Assembly (NCBI GenBank): GCA_963703665.1
Contig: CAVPFB010000002.1
Span: forward strand, 186,001-250,000
Reading direction: 5' to 3'
Length of the DNA: 64,000 nucleotides
Source of the DNA: AP-15 sp963703665
GTDB taxonomy: Bacteria; Pseudomonadota; Alphaproteobacteria; ATCC43930; CGMCC-115725
Part shown: piece after piece, positions 9,248 to 21,584 of the stretch
How positions within the stretch are numbered: position 1 is the stretch's first letter
How the letters are laid out: each line of letters opens with the position of its first letter
Position numbers and translations under genes: made by a program
The notes under the pieces: model-generated
What the model saw: only the letters and a program-made list of their open reading frames with translations
Told to the model about the DNA's origin: nothing
The model's database searches: none

Positions 9248-9736
9248 TCACCGGTAGGGAGCGTCGAGCGCCAGGTTCTTGGCGATCTCGGCCTCCCATC
9301 GGTCGCCGTTGTCGAGCAGCTTCTCTTTGTCATAGAACAGCTCTTCGCGGGTCTCGGTGGCGAACTCGAAATTCGGCCCTTCGACGATCGCATCGACCGG
9401 GCAGGCCTCCTGGCAATAGCCGCAATAGATGCATTTGGTCATGTCGATGTCGTAACGGGTCGTGCGCCGGCTGCCGTCCTCGCGCGGCTCGGCCTCGATC
9501 GTGATCGCCAGCGCCGGGCAGATCGCCTCGCATAATTTGCAGGCGATGCAGCGCTCCTCGCCGTTGGGGTAGCGCCTGAGCGCATGCTCGCCGCGAAAGC
9601 GGGTGCTCAGCGGACCCTTCTCGTAGGGGTAGTTGACGGTGACCGAACGCCTAAACATGTAGCGCAGGGTCAGCGCCAGCCCGGAGAGCAGCTCGCTCAG
9701 CAAGAGGCCGCGCGCGCCGCGTGCCGAAAGTGCCAT
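9248..9736 (-). CDS. nuoI: NADH-quinone oxidoreductase subunit I
   Basis: Peripheral-arm ferredoxin-like subunit carrying clusters N6a and N6b, which pass electrons toward the quinone site. 162 residues. Two 4Fe-4S motifs are intact: CIACKLCEAICP and CIYCGYCQEACP. ATG 9736 is chosen; a TTG one codon upstream is also in frame. The gene lies 27 bases after nuoH. Its downstream neighbour nuoJ is displaced by the repeat-flanked element. Confidence 0.97.
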   Translation of the reverse strand: MALSARGARGLLLSELLSGLALTLRYMFRRSVTVNYPYEKGPLSTRFRGEHALRRYPNGEERCIACKLCEAICPALAITIEAEPREDGSRRTTRYDIDMTKCIYCGYCQEACPVDAIVEGPNFEFATETREELFYDKEKLLDNGDRWEAEIAKNLALDAPYR

Positions 9737-9763
9737 CAACTCGATCCTCAGCCCGTCGCCCGG

Positions 9764-10760
<997 letters not shown>

Positions 10761-10768
<8 letters not shown>

Positions 10769-12833
10769 GTGCGCCGGTCCGCGGCGGCAGCTCGCCGTGG
10801 TGCGCGAGAAAGACGTCGCTGCATTCGGCCATCGTGGCGCTGGCCCGGCTGATCGGGTCGGTGCGGTAGAAATCGGCGATCGGATAGACGAACGGGGCCG
10901 GGTCGAGCGGGCCCGCCTCGCCGAACTCGCCCCACGCAGCAGCGGGCGCCCGGTCGGGTTCGGCCGCGGCCGGACAGGCGTCGCGCAGCCGCCGGCGCAA
11001 ATCGCCCAGGGTATTGAAGGGGAGCGGCCGCCCGGCGGCACTCGACAGCGCGCGCACGATTTTCCAATCCTCGCGCGCATCGCCGGGCGGAAAGGTGGCG
11101 CGATAGCCGAGCTGCACCCGCCCCTCGGTATTGATGTAGCTGCCGTCCTTCTCTGTATAGGCTGCGCCCGGCAGGATCACGTCGGCGCACGCGGCGCCGC
11201 GGTCGCCGTGATGCCCCTGATAGACGACAAAGGCGGACCCGAGATCGGCGGTGTCGATCTCGTCGGCGCCGAGCAGATAGAGCACCTCGATCGCGCCCGA
11301 CCGGCAGCCCTCGACAATGCCGGCCACGTCGCGACCGCCGGGCCCCGGCACAAGGCCGAGATCGAGCCCGCCCACCCGCGCCGCCGCGCGGTGCAAGACA
11401 TTGAACCCGTTCCAGTCGTTGCGCACCAGCCCGCAGCTTTCGGCGATCGCCCGGGCCGTCGCCAGCACCTGCGCGCCGTCCTCCCGCGCCAGCGCCCCCT
11501 GACCCAGCACCAGCATCGGGTTCTTGGCGGTGCGCAGCCGCTCGGCCCAGGGGTGCTTGCTTTCGGCGATCGCGGCGAGCGTCCGGCCGCCGTCGCCGAG
11601 CATCTCGACCGGAAACGACAGATCGAGCGCCGGGCCGATCGCGGCGATCGCAAACCCGCCGCGCAGATGGCGCTTGCGCAGCCGCGCATTGACCAGCGGC
11701 GCTTCCCAGCGCGGGTTGGTGCCGATCAACAAACACGTGTCGGCCGCTTCGATGCCGGCGATCGTGGTGTTGAACAGGTAGCCGGCGCGGCAGCGCCGAT
11801 CGAGCTTCGCCCCGTCCTGGCGGCAGTCGAGGCTCACCGCACCGAGACCACTCAGCAGCTCCTTCAACGCGAACATCGCTTCGAGGTCGCACAGATCGCC
11901 GGCGATCCCGGCGATGCGCTCGGCGGGCACCGCTTTGAGCCGATCGGCGACCATCTCGAGCGCCTCACGCCAATCGGTCTCGACGCGGAGGCCGCGCCGG
12001 CCGGCATAAGGGCGGTCGAGCCGCCGGCGGCGCAGCCCGTCGATCGCATAACGCGTCTTGTCCGAGATCCACTCCTCGTTGACCGCCTCGTTGACCCGCG
12101 GCAGCACCCGCAGCACCTGAGCGTTGCGCGCATCGACCCGGATGTTGCTGCCGACCGCGTCGAGCACGTCGACCGACTCGGCCTTGCTCAACTCCCAGGG
12201 CCGGGCCATGAAGGCATAGGGTTTCGAGGTGAGTGCGCCGACCGGGCACAAATCGATGATGTTGGCCGACAATTCGGAGGTCAGCGCCCGCTCGATGTAG
12301 GTGGTGATCTCCATGTCCTCGCCGCGCCCGGTGGCGCCCAGCTCCTCGACCCCGGCAATCTCGGTCAAAAAGCGGATGCACCGCGTGCAGTGGATGCAGC
12401 GGGTCATGTGGGTTTCGACCAGCGGGCCGAAATCCTTGTCCCGCACCGCGCGCTTGTTCTCCTCGAAGCGGCCGCGGTCGAAGCCGTAGGCCATCGCCTG
12501 GTCCTGCAGATCGCACTCGCCGCCCTGGTCGCAGATCGGGCAGTCGAGCGGGTGATTGATCAGCAGGAACTCCATGACCCCCTTCTGCGCCTTCTGCGCC
12601 TTTGGCGACTTGGTGTGGACCACCATGCCGTCGCCGACCGGCATCGCACACGACGCGATCGGCTTGGGCAATTTCTCGACCTCGACCAGGCACATCCGAC
12701 AGTTGCCGGCGATCGCCAGCCGTTCGTGAAAGCAGAAATGAGCGACCTCGATCCCAGCCAATTCACAGGCCTGCAGGATCGTCGTGCCCGCCGGCACCTC
12801 GATCGGGTCGCCGTCGATGGTCAGCTTCGGCAT
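10761..12833 (-). CDS. nuoG: NADH-quinone oxidoreductase subunit G
   Basis: Large iron-sulphur subunit of the peripheral arm, 690 residues. The N-terminal ferredoxin domain has CFHERLAIAGNCRMCLVEVE; the next segment has CPICDQGGECDLQ and the His-Cys ligands ETHMTRCIHCTRCIRF, followed by a molybdopterin-oxidoreductase-like domain typical of the subunit. ATG 12833 begins the usual MPKLTIDGDPIEVP. Upstream, nuoF is separated by two small foreign genes. Confidence 0.97.
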
Positions 12834-12900
12834 CGTCTCATTCTCGCTCTGCAGCCTTCACCGCACGGCTCGATATCGTTGCTCCAAGCACGAGTGGGAC

Positions 12901-13188
12901 TCACTCGGACCCGACCGGCTGCCGGCGTCGCAGCTCTCTCAACGCCGCCACGATGTGCTCGGGGCGCTCCGAGGCGTGCTCGATCTCCCACAACCAGGCC
13001 TCGCCGTCCCCGGCGCAGTCGTGGATGACGAGATCGGGGCCGGCGTCACGCGCCACGGCCGTCTGATCGGCTCGGCCCGGCCAGGGCCGCAGCTCGATTG
13101 CCATCGTGTCAGTCTCCAGGCAATAGCGCACCGGCTCCCAGGCGAGCCGGGAATGAGGGTCATGACCTGTGACCAGAAGGTTCATCAT
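12901..13188 (-). CDS. DUF2283-like small protein
   Basis: A 95-residue protein beginning MMNLLVTGHDPHSRL, with RYCLETDTMAIELRPWPG and then LVIHDCAGDGEAWLWEIEHA. This pattern (a D-T-M/L-Y-I-x-L strand pair, then an I-E-I-type strand) resembles DUF2283 proteins, which often pair with DUF4258-like genes. Its ATG overlaps the stop of the upstream small gene (ATGA). It lies on the nuo coding strand between nuoF and nuoG. Function is unknown; in other genomes such pairs are regarded as putative toxin-antitoxin modules. The assignment is from recalled family patterns. Confidence 0.6.
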   Translation of the reverse strand: MMNLLVTGHDPHSRLAWEPVRYCLETDTMAIELRPWPGRADQTAVARDAGPDLVIHDCAGDGEAWLWEIEHASERPEHIVAALRELRRRQPVGSE

Positions 13189-13450
13189 GGCTCAAAATCT
13201 CTATCCCAAAATGCGTCGTGGACGGTTTCGCCATCGGGCTCGGTGACGACCCGCAGCCAGTGGCCGCGCTCTGCAACCCATCGCCAATGTCGGATGCGGC
13301 CGTCCGCTTGGCGCGTACGCTGCTCCGGCATCTCCAATGTGCGCCGATTTCGATCGGGTCGATGCGCCGCCCCGGCCGGCCCATGACGTGGCGGGCGTAA
13401 TGGAGCGTGCGCCAGAACGGCGGCGGCGGGAGCCGCTCGTGATCGGCCAT
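13185..13450 (-). CDS. DUF4258-like small protein, frame broken
   Basis: ATG 13450 lies 18 bases after the nuoF stop. The first frame gives WRTLHYARHVMGRPGRRIDP and then derails; from about 13336 the neighbouring frame gives QADGRIRHWRWV, LRVVTEPDGETVHDAFWD and RDFEP up to the stop overlapping the next gene. Joined, these match the DUF4258-type small proteins with a C-terminal LRVVTLPDGETVHNAFFDR-like block. One base appears missing in gcacattggagatg. The protein may be inactive as written, or the base may be a sequence error. It forms a coupled pair with the DUF2283-like gene. Confidence 0.55.
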
Positions 13451-13468
13451 GCCTCGGCCCGGGTTTGC

Positions 13469-14758
<1,290 letters not shown>

Positions 14759-15397
14759 CTACGTCCTCTCGATGCCGGCGCCGGCATCGCCGGCCGGCTC
14801 GGTCAAAGTGGTGCGGCCGCCGACCGGCTCGGAGCCGTGCCGGCCGATCATCGAGCCCGGCGGCGGCGGGGTCCCGGCGCGCAGCGCGTCGAGCAACGCC
14901 TCGGTCGCGGGCCCGTCGAGATCCTCGTAGAAATCGTCGTTGACCTGCAGGATCGGCGCGTTGACGCAGGCGCCGAGACACTCGACCTCGACCAACGTGA
15001 AAAGGCCATCCGCGGTGCTGCCCCCGACCCCGATCCCGAGCTTCTTCTCGCACGCGCCGACCACCTCGTCCGAGCCGCGCAGCCAGCACGGCGTCGTCGT
15101 GCAGGCCTGCAGCAGATAACGCCCGACGGGCCGCAGATTGAGCATGGTGTAGAAGCTGCCGACCTCATAGACCCGGATCGGCGCCATCCCGAGAAGCTGC
15201 GCGACATAGTCCATCGCCGTCCGCGGCAACCACCCGCCGCTCTGACGCTGCGCCAGATCGAGCAACGGCAACACCGCGCTCGCCTGCCGGCCCGCCGGGT
15301 ATTTGGCGATATGCGCCTGCGCGACCCGCAGGTTTTCCGGGGTGAATTCAAAGCTTTCCGGCTGGTCGAACGGTGGCGCGCCGGCAGGTGTGTTCAT
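14759..15397 (-). CDS. nuoE: NADH-quinone oxidoreductase subunit E
   Basis: Thioredoxin-fold subunit with the 2Fe-2S cluster N1a, partner of NuoF. 212 residues. The ligands lie in LQACTTTPCWLRG and VEVECLGACVNAP. ATG 15397 overlaps the nuoD stop (ATGA). The C-terminus extends about 40 residues past the fold as a polar tail rich in Pro, Gly and Thr (PPPPGSMIGRHGSEPV), a common length variation in this class. Confidence 0.97.
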   Translation of the reverse strand: MNTPAGAPPFDQPESFEFTPENLRVAQAHIAKYPAGRQASAVLPLLDLAQRQSGGWLPRTAMDYVAQLLGMAPIRVYEVGSFYTMLNLRPVGRYLLQACTTTPCWLRGSDEVVGACEKKLGIGVGGSTADGLFTLVEVECLGACVNAPILQVNDDFYEDLDGPATEALLDALRAGTPPPPGSMIGRHGSEPVGGRTTLTEPAGDAGAGIERT

Positions 15398-16614
15398 CGG
15401 TCGATCTCGCCGAAAACGATGTCCATCGAGCCGATGATGGCGACGACGTCGGCCAGCATGTGACCGCGGCACATGAAATCGGCCGCCTGCAGAAAAGCGA
15501 AGCCCGGCGCCCGGATCTTGCAGCGGTAGGGCCGGTTGGTGCCGTCGGCGACGAGGTAGACGCCGAATTCGCCCTTCGGCGCCTCGACCGCCGTATAGGT
15601 CTCGCCGGAGGGAACATGGTAGCCCTCGGTATAGAGCTTGAAAAAATGGATCAGCGCTTCCATCGAGCTCTTCATCTCGGCCCGCGGCGGCGGCGCCACC
15701 TTGCGGTCGTTGACCTTGACCGGGCCTTGCGGCATCTGCGCCAAGGCCTGCTCGATGATCCGCACCGACTGCCGCATCTCCTCGATGCGGACCAGGTAGC
15801 GGTCGTAGGAATCGCCGTTCTTGCCGACCGGAACGTCGAAATCCATCTTGTCGTAGACATCGTAGGGCTGCGCCCGGCGCAGATCCCAGGCCACCCCGGA
15901 GCCGCGCAGCATCGGGCCGGAAAACCCCCAATCCGCCGCCTGCTCGGCACTCGCCACCCCGATATCGACCGTGCGCTCCTTGAAGATCCGGTTCTCGGTC
16001 AGGAGCCCCTCGATGTCGTCGATCGTTGCCGGAAAGGTCGCGCAAAAGGCGAGGATGTCCTCGTCGAGCCCGGCCGGCATGTCGAGATGGACGCCGCCGG
16101 GGCGGAAATAGTTGGCGTGCAGGCGCGCGCCCGACACCCGCTCATAAAATTCCATCAACCGCTCGCGCTCCTCGAACCCCCACAGAAACGGGGTGATCGC
16201 GCCGACATCGAGGCCGAACGCGCAAATGCACAGCAGGTGGTTCAGGATGCGGGTGATCTCGGCGAACAGCACGCGGATGTATTGGGCGCGGGGGGGTGGC
16301 GTGATCCCCAACAGCTTCTCGACGGCGAGCGCGAAGGCGTGCTCCTGGCACATCGGCGACACGTAGTCGAGCCGGTCGAAATAGGGGATCGCCTGCAGAT
16401 AGGTCTTGTATTCGATCAGCTTCTCGGTGCCGCGATGCAACAGGCCGATATGCGGGTCGGCGCGCTCGACGATCTCGCCGTCCATCTCGAGGACGAGCCG
16501 CATAACGCCGTGCGCGGCTGGATGCTGCGGCCCGAAATTCATCATGAAATTCTTGATCCGCGGCGGCCCTTCGAGCTCGCTCTCCGCCACCACGCCCGGA
16601 CGCGGTTCGCTCAC
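15394..16614 (-). CDS. nuoD: NADH-quinone oxidoreductase subunit D
   Basis: 49-kDa-type subunit lining the quinone pocket, related to NiFe-hydrogenase large subunits. 406 residues. Characteristic text: NFGPQHPAAHGVMRLVLEM, DPHIGLLHRGTEKLIE and PYFDRLDYVSPMCQEHAF, with the C-terminal DIVFGEIDR. The start is GTG at 16614, overlapping the nuoC stop (GTGA). Confidence 0.98.
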   Translation of the reverse strand: MSEPRPGVVAESELEGPPRIKNFMMNFGPQHPAAHGVMRLVLEMDGEIVERADPHIGLLHRGTEKLIEYKTYLQAIPYFDRLDYVSPMCQEHAFALAVEKLLGITPPPRAQYIRVLFAEITRILNHLLCICAFGLDVGAITPFLWGFEERERLMEFYERVSGARLHANYFRPGGVHLDMPAGLDEDILAFCATFPATIDDIEGLLTENRIFKERTVDIGVASAEQAADWGFSGPMLRGSGVAWDLRRAQPYDVYDKMDFDVPVGKNGDSYDRYLVRIEEMRQSVRIIEQALAQMPQGPVKVNDRKVAPPPRAEMKSSMEALIHFFKLYTEGYHVPSGETYTAVEAPKGEFGVYLVADGTNRPYRCKIRAPGFAFLQAADFMCRGHMLADVVAIIGSMDIVFGEIDR

Positions 16615-17270
16615 CGTCCGCCCCCCGCCGGCCCGCTCCCCGGAGGAGCCCCGGCCTCGCCGGCCTTTTCGTCGCCAGGAAGAATCTTGTCCATCCCCTC
16701 CCAGGGCGACATGAAATCGAAGCTGCGGAACTCCTGCTGCAGGCGAACCGGCTCGTAGACGACTCGCTTCTGCTCCTCGTCGTAGCGCACCTCGACATAT
16801 CCGGTCAGCGGGAAGTCCTTGCGCAGCGGGTGCCCCTCGAACCCGTAATCGGTCAGGATCCGGCGCAGATCGGGATTATCGGCGAAGTAGATCCCGTAGA
16901 GGTCCCAGGCCTCACGCTCCCACCAGCCGGCGCAGCTGAACAGCACCGTCGCCGACGGCACCGGCTCGTTCTCGTCGGTCTCGACCTTGAGGCGGATGCG
17001 CTGGTTGAGGCTCATGCTGAGGAGATTGTAGACGACCTCGAAACGCATCGGGCGATCGGGAAAATCGACCCCGCAAACGTCGCAGAGCACGGTGAACCGG
17101 CATTTCGGATCGTCGCGCAAAAAACCCAGCACCCGCGGCAAGGCCGCTCGCTCGACCCGCACGCTCAGCTCGCCATGGCGGATCTCATGCTCGCCCACCG
17201 CCTCGGGCAAAGCCGCCGCGAGATGCTCGGCAAGGGCCTTCAATCGTTGCTCCACCGGAGGTTCTTCCAT
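16611..17270 (-). CDS. nuoC: NADH-quinone oxidoreductase subunit C
   Basis: 30-kDa-type peripheral-arm subunit, 219 residues. It has WWEREAWDLYGIYFADNPDL, then RILTDYGFEGHPLRKDFPL, the family signature. I placed the start at ATG 17270 (MEEPPVEQRL), 8 bases after the nuoB stop; the frame is open further upstream, but only inside nuoB. The C-terminal tail ends in a Gly/Pro-rich stretch overlapping the nuoD start. Confidence 0.96.
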   Translation of the reverse strand: MEEPPVEQRLKALAEHLAAALPEAVGEHEIRHGELSVRVERAALPRVLGFLRDDPKCRFTVLCDVCGVDFPDRPMRFEVVYNLLSMSLNQRIRLKVETDENEPVPSATVLFSCAGWWEREAWDLYGIYFADNPDLRRILTDYGFEGHPLRKDFPLTGYVEVRYDEEQKRVVYEPVRLQQEFRSFDFMSPWEGMDKILPGDEKAGEAGAPPGSGPAGGGR

Positions 17271-17278
17271 CGGCGCAA

Positions 17279-17833
17279 TCAGCGGGCGAAATTGCGGGTA
17301 CGCCGGATCTTCTTCTGCAGCAGCAGGACGCCGTACAGCAGCGCTTCCGCGGTCGGCGGACAGCCCGGCACATAGACGTCGACCGGAACGATCCGGTCGC
17401 AGCCGCGCACCACCGAATAGGAATAATGGTAGTAGCCGCCGCCATTGGCACACGAGCCCATTGAGATCACCCAGCGCGGCTCGGCCATCTGGTCGTAGAC
17501 CTTGCGCAGCGCCGGCGCCATTTTGTTGCACAAGGTGCCGGCGACGATCATCACGTCGGACTGGCGCGGACTGGCGCGAAACACGACGCCGAAGCGATCG
17601 AGGTCATAGCGGCTGGCGCCGGTGTGCATCATCTCGACCGCACAGCAGGCCAGGCCAAAGGTCATCGGCCACAGCGAGCCGCTGCGCGCCCAATTGACGA
17701 GGCTATCGAGACGCGCCGTGACAAAGCCCTTGTCCTGGACTTCCTCGGTCGCCGCCCGCAGCAGCAGGGTCTGCTCGCCGGCTGAAACAGCGCCGGACGG
17801 AACCGGACGCTGCGGTGCATCGGTCACTCCCAT
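17279..17833 (-). CDS. nuoB: NADH-quinone oxidoreductase subunit B
   Basis: Subunit carrying the terminal 4Fe-4S cluster N2 that reduces quinone. 184 residues. Cluster ligands are seen in FGLACCAVEMMH, SMGSCANGGGYYH and VPGCPPTAEALLYG. ATG 17833 (MGVTDAPQRP) overlaps the nuoA end by 10 bases; a frame-internal alternative 21 bases upstream lies deeper in nuoA and is less likely. Confidence 0.97.
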   Translation of the reverse strand: MGVTDAPQRPVPSGAVSAGEQTLLLRAATEEVQDKGFVTARLDSLVNWARSGSLWPMTFGLACCAVEMMHTGASRYDLDRFGVVFRASPRQSDVMIVAGTLCNKMAPALRKVYDQMAEPRWVISMGSCANGGGYYHYSYSVVRGCDRIVPVDVYVPGCPPTAEALLYGVLLLQKKIRRTRNFAR

Positions 17834-18189
17834 TCGAGCGCCCCCTTGCGCCACTCATAGACGAAGCCGATGGTCAGCACTCCGAGGAACACCACCATCG
17901 ACCAGAAGCCGAACAACCCGACATCGCCGAGCGAGACCGCCCAAGGAAACAGGAAGGCCACCTCGAGGTCGAAAATAATGAACAGGATGGCGACCAGGTA
18001 GTAGCGCACGTCAAACCGGATGCGGGCATCCTCGAACGGCTCGAAGCCGCATTCGTAAGGCGACAGCTTTTCGCTGTCCGGCCGCTGCCGGGCGAGCACG
18101 AACGAGCCGGCCACCATCGCCGTGGCAACCGCGCCGGCTATGACCAGGAAGACCAGGATCGGAAAGTATTCGCGCAGCAGGCTTTCCAT
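17824..18189 (-). CDS. nuoA: NADH-quinone oxidoreductase subunit A
   Basis: First gene of the complex I operon; a three-helix membrane subunit, 121 residues. Conserved SPYECGFEPFEDARIRFDV and the second helix LVAILFIIFDLEVAFLFPW are intact. ATG 18189 (MESLLREYFP) is chosen over a longer frame whose extra 40 residues are Gly/Pro-rich and unlike the family. The 158 bases up to tRNA-Asp should hold the operon promoter, but I see no convincing core motif. Confidence 0.97.
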   Translation of the reverse strand: MESLLREYFPILVFLVIAGAVATAMVAGSFVLARQRPDSEKLSPYECGFEPFEDARIRFDVRYYLVAILFIIFDLEVAFLFPWAVSLGDVGLFGFWSMVVFLGVLTIGFVYEWRKGALEWE

Positions 18190-18347
18190 CGGCAAACTCG
18201 AATCTGGACCGCCGCCGGTGTCGCCGTGATCCGGGGGCGGCACACCCGGTCCGGGCCCACTAGCTGATATAGGCGAAATCCCCCCGCCGGAAAGCCCGTG
18301 CTGCCCCATGGCGGCCGGCGCCGTCGCGTCGGGCGACCCGCGCTCGA

Positions 18348-18424
<77 letters not shown>

Positions 18425-18445
18425 ACTCCCTCGATGGGGGCGCTA

Positions 18446-18474
18446 CTCCTAGCCTTCCCTCCGGGGGGTGTCAA
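18446..18474 (-). promoter_or_regulatory. Sigma-70-type promoter for tRNA-Asp
   Basis: On the minus strand TTGACA (18474-18469), a 17-base spacer and TAGGAG (18451-18446) lie about 20 bases before the tRNA-Asp 5' end. The -35 is a perfect consensus. This is a good match for a strong stable-RNA promoter. Confidence 0.65.
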
Positions 18475-18690
18475 GCAACACACCCGGCTCGGTCTTGTCG
18501 CAATTCGCACAATTTCAGGGCTTGTGCCACCGTATTGCCCCGAGCCCGATTGGGGGGGTAGTGTTAGTTAAACCGGGATCGCGGATTCAGATCTTATCGC
18601 CGGGATCGCAAGACCGGGGACAGCCGATGCCGGCTCGCGTCGGCGGCGTTGGGCGGCCTCGCCCATCGCCAGAGGGAGGGAGGACGGGCA

Positions 18691-19143
18691 ATGGTCAAGC
18701 TGCATGTCAATGGGCAGGAGCAGTTGTTCGATGGAGATCCATCGATGCCGCTCTTGTGGTATCTGCGCGACGAGCTCGGGCTCACCGGAACAAAGTTCGG
18801 CTGCGGTGCGGCACTGTGCGGCGCCTGCACAATCCATGTCGACGGCCAGGCCACCCGCGCCTGCATCACCGCCGTCAGCGACGCTGACGGCCGCTCGGTG
18901 ACGACGATCGAGGGCCTCGACCGCAACGGCAATCATCCGGTGCAGCGGGCGTGGCGGACATTCAACGTGCCGCAATGCGGCTATTGCCAGGCCGGCCAGA
19001 TCATGCAGGCCGCGGCCCTGCTGGCGACCAGCAAGAACCCGTCCGAGGACGAGATCGCAAGCGTGATGAGCGGCAACATCTGCCGTTGCGGCTGCTATCA
19101 GCGCATCACCGCCGCCGTCAAGTCAGCTGCGACGGGAGCGTGA
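18691..19143 (+). CDS. 2Fe-2S subunit of an isoquinoline 1-oxidoreductase-type molybdenum enzyme
   Basis: Small electron-transfer subunit of the xanthine dehydrogenase family, 150 residues. Two cluster motifs: plant-type FGCGAALCGACTIHVDG, with a further Cys after GQATRA, and the helical QCGYCQAGQIMQAAALL with NICRCGCYQRI. ATG 18691 follows an A/G-rich ribosome site (gggagggagga). The adjoining large subunit begins one base after its stop. It has no FAD-binding partner gene, which fits the IorAB-like two-subunit class. It is on the opposite strand to the flanking core genes. Confidence 0.9.
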   Translation: MVKLHVNGQEQLFDGDPSMPLLWYLRDELGLTGTKFGCGAALCGACTIHVDGQATRACITAVSDADGRSVTTIEGLDRNGNHPVQRAWRTFNVPQCGYCQAGQIMQAAALLATSKNPSEDEIASVMSGNICRCGCYQRITAAVKSAATGA

Positions 19144-19144
19144 C

Positions 19145-21492
19145 ATGACCGGTCTCAATACCGTCCCCGGCAACGTCGCCGCCGGCAATGTCGCCATCGG
19201 CAACGTCACCGTCGAAAACGTCAGCCGCCGCGGCTTTCTCAAGGGCGTGATCGCCACCGGCGGTCTGGTCGTCGCCGCCGAGTTCGTGCCGCTTCGCGCG
19301 GCACTCGCTTACGCCACCGGTGCGGCCAAGATGGCCGGCGGCGTCGTCAGCGACCCGCACGTCTTCGTTTCGATCGACCCGAGCGGCCTTGTGACCATCG
19401 TAGCCCATCGCGCCGAAATGGGCACCGGATCGCGCACCAGCCTGCCGATGGTGGTGGCCGACGAGCTCGAGGCCGACTGGTCGCGCGTGCATGTCAAGCA
19501 ATCGCCCGGCGACGAGAAGAAATACGGCAATCAGAACACCGACGGCTCGCGCAGCCTGCGCCATTTCATCCAGCCGATGCGGCAATGCGGCGCCGCGGCG
19601 CGGCTGATGCTGGAAATGGCCGCAGCTCAGCGCTGGGCCGTCGACCGTCGCCGAGGTCGAGGCGCAAAACCACGAGGTCGTGCACAAGGCTTCGGGGCGC
19701 AAGCTCGGCTATGGCGAGCTCGCTGCGGCGGCGAGCGCGTTGCCGACCCCGCCCGCCGACCAGATCAAGCTCAAGGACGAGGCTGCGTTCCGCTATATCG
19801 GCAAAGGGAAGGTGCAGATCGTCGATCTGTTCGACATCACCACCGGGCGCGCGGTCTACGGCATCGACGCCAAATTGCCGGGCATGAAATACGCGGTCGT
19901 CGCCCGGCCCGCGGTGCTGGGCGGCAAGCTCGCCTCATACGACGGCACCGCAGCGATGAAGGTGCCGGGCGTCGAGAAGATCATCGTTCTCGACGGAACG
20001 CCGCCGCCGGCGAAATTCCAACCGCTGGGCGGGGTCGCGGTCGTCGCCGGCAACACCTGGGCGGCGATCAAGGGGCGCAAGGCGCTCAAGCTCAGCTGGG
20101 ACGACGGGCCGCACGGCAGCTACGATTCGGCCGCCTACAAGGCGCAGATGGAGCAGACCGCGGCCAAGCCGTGCAAGCCGGTGCGCAACGACGGCGACGC
20201 CGAAAAGGCGCTCGCCACGGCCGCGAAGACGGTCTCGGCCGAATATTACATCCCGCACCTCGCGCACGCGCCGATGGAGCCGCCGAGCGCCACGGCGCGC
20301 GTCGCCGACGGCAAATGCGAGGTCTGGGCGCCGGTGCAGAGCCCCGGCGAGGTCCAGGACGAGCTGGTGCAGAAGCTCGGGCTCAAGCGCGAAGATGTGA
20401 CCGTCAACGTCACGCTGCTCGGCGGCGGCTTCGGGCGAAAGTCGAAATGCGACTTCGTGCTCGAAGCGGCATTGCTGTCGCGCGCCATGGGAGGCGACCC
20501 CGGTCAAGGTCGTCTGGACCCGCGAGGACGACATCCAGCACGACTATCTCCACACCGTGTCGCTCGAGCGCATCGATGCCGGGATCGACCAGCAGGGACG
20601 CGTCGTCGCCTGGCGGCACCGCAGCGTCGCCCCGACGATCGCGTCGATCTTCAACCCTGACCCGAAGCACGAATCTGCCGGGCGAGCTCGGCATGGGCCT
20701 CGTCGACGTGCCGTTCGCCATCCCCAATTTGCGCTGCGAGAACGGCGAGGCCGAAGCGCATACGCGGATCGGCTGGTTCCGCTCGGTGTCGAACATCCCG
20801 CACGGGTTCGCGGTGCAATCTTTTGTCGCCGAGCTCGCCCATGCCATGGGCCGCGATCCCAAGGAGGTGCTGCTCGAGCTGATCGGCCCGCCGCGCATCG
20901 TCGATCCGCGCAAGTCCCAGTACGTGACCCAATTCCCCAATTACGGCGACCCGTTCGAGACCTACCCGATCGACACGGCGCGGCTGCGGCGGGTCGTCGA
21001 GCTGGTCGCCGATCGCGGGGAATGGGGCCGGACGCTGCCGCCGCGCCATGGCCTGGGCATGGCCGCGCATCGCAGCTTTCTCAGCTACGTCGCCACCGTG
21101 GTCGAGGTCGCGGTCGACGAGAAGGGCAACCTCTCGGTGCCGCGCGTCGACACCGCGATCGATTGCGGCTTCGCCGCCAATCCCGAGCGCATCCGCTCGC
21201 AGATCGAGGGTGCCGCGGTGATGGGGCTGGGCATCGCCCGCTACGGCGAGATCAGCTTCAAGAACGGGCGCGTCGAGCAAAGCAATTTCGACAGCTTCCA
21301 GGTGGCGCGGATCGACGAAGTCGCCGGCGCTGACGCATGTCCACATCGTCCCGGCCGGGCTCGATGTGCCGTCGAGCGGGGTCGGCGAGCCGGGCCTCCC
21401 GCCCGTTCGCGCCGGCGCTGTGCAATGCGATCTTCGCCGCCACCGGCAAGCGCATCCGCCGGTTGCCGATCGGCGATCAGCTGGCCGCCTGA
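19145..21492 (+). CDS. Molybdopterin-binding large subunit (IorB-like), frame broken five times
   Basis: Periplasmic molybdenum hydroxylase large subunit. The N-terminus has the twin-arginine motif SRRGFLKG before a hydrophobic stretch, indicating Tat export. Family text is spread over three frames: MGTGSRTSLPMVVADELEAD, LLGGGFGRKSKCDFVLEAAL, TPVKVVWTREDDIQHDY, LPGELGMGLVDVPFAIPN and GVGEPGLPPV (catalytic glutamate). Breaks lie near 19640, 20491, 20670, 21325 and 21409, and each shifts the frame by +1. Removing the a in atgggaggcgacc and the c in gttcgcgccgg restores perfect family text. The protein between breaks is well kept, so repeated single-base insertion errors are more likely than decay, but a pseudogene is not excluded. 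Confidence 0.8.
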
Positions 21493-21584
21493 GGCAATGC
21501 GGCGGGGCGGGTTTCTCCGCCCGCTGCCGCCGGATCCTCGCGGCGGCGATGCCCGTCCCGCTACGGTCTAACCTGTTGCCAAAG

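Noticed and set aside
19145..21492. Programmed frameshifting in the molybdopterin subunit
   Set aside because: Five +1 breaks without slippery motifs or shared context fit sequence error or decay better than programmed recoding.
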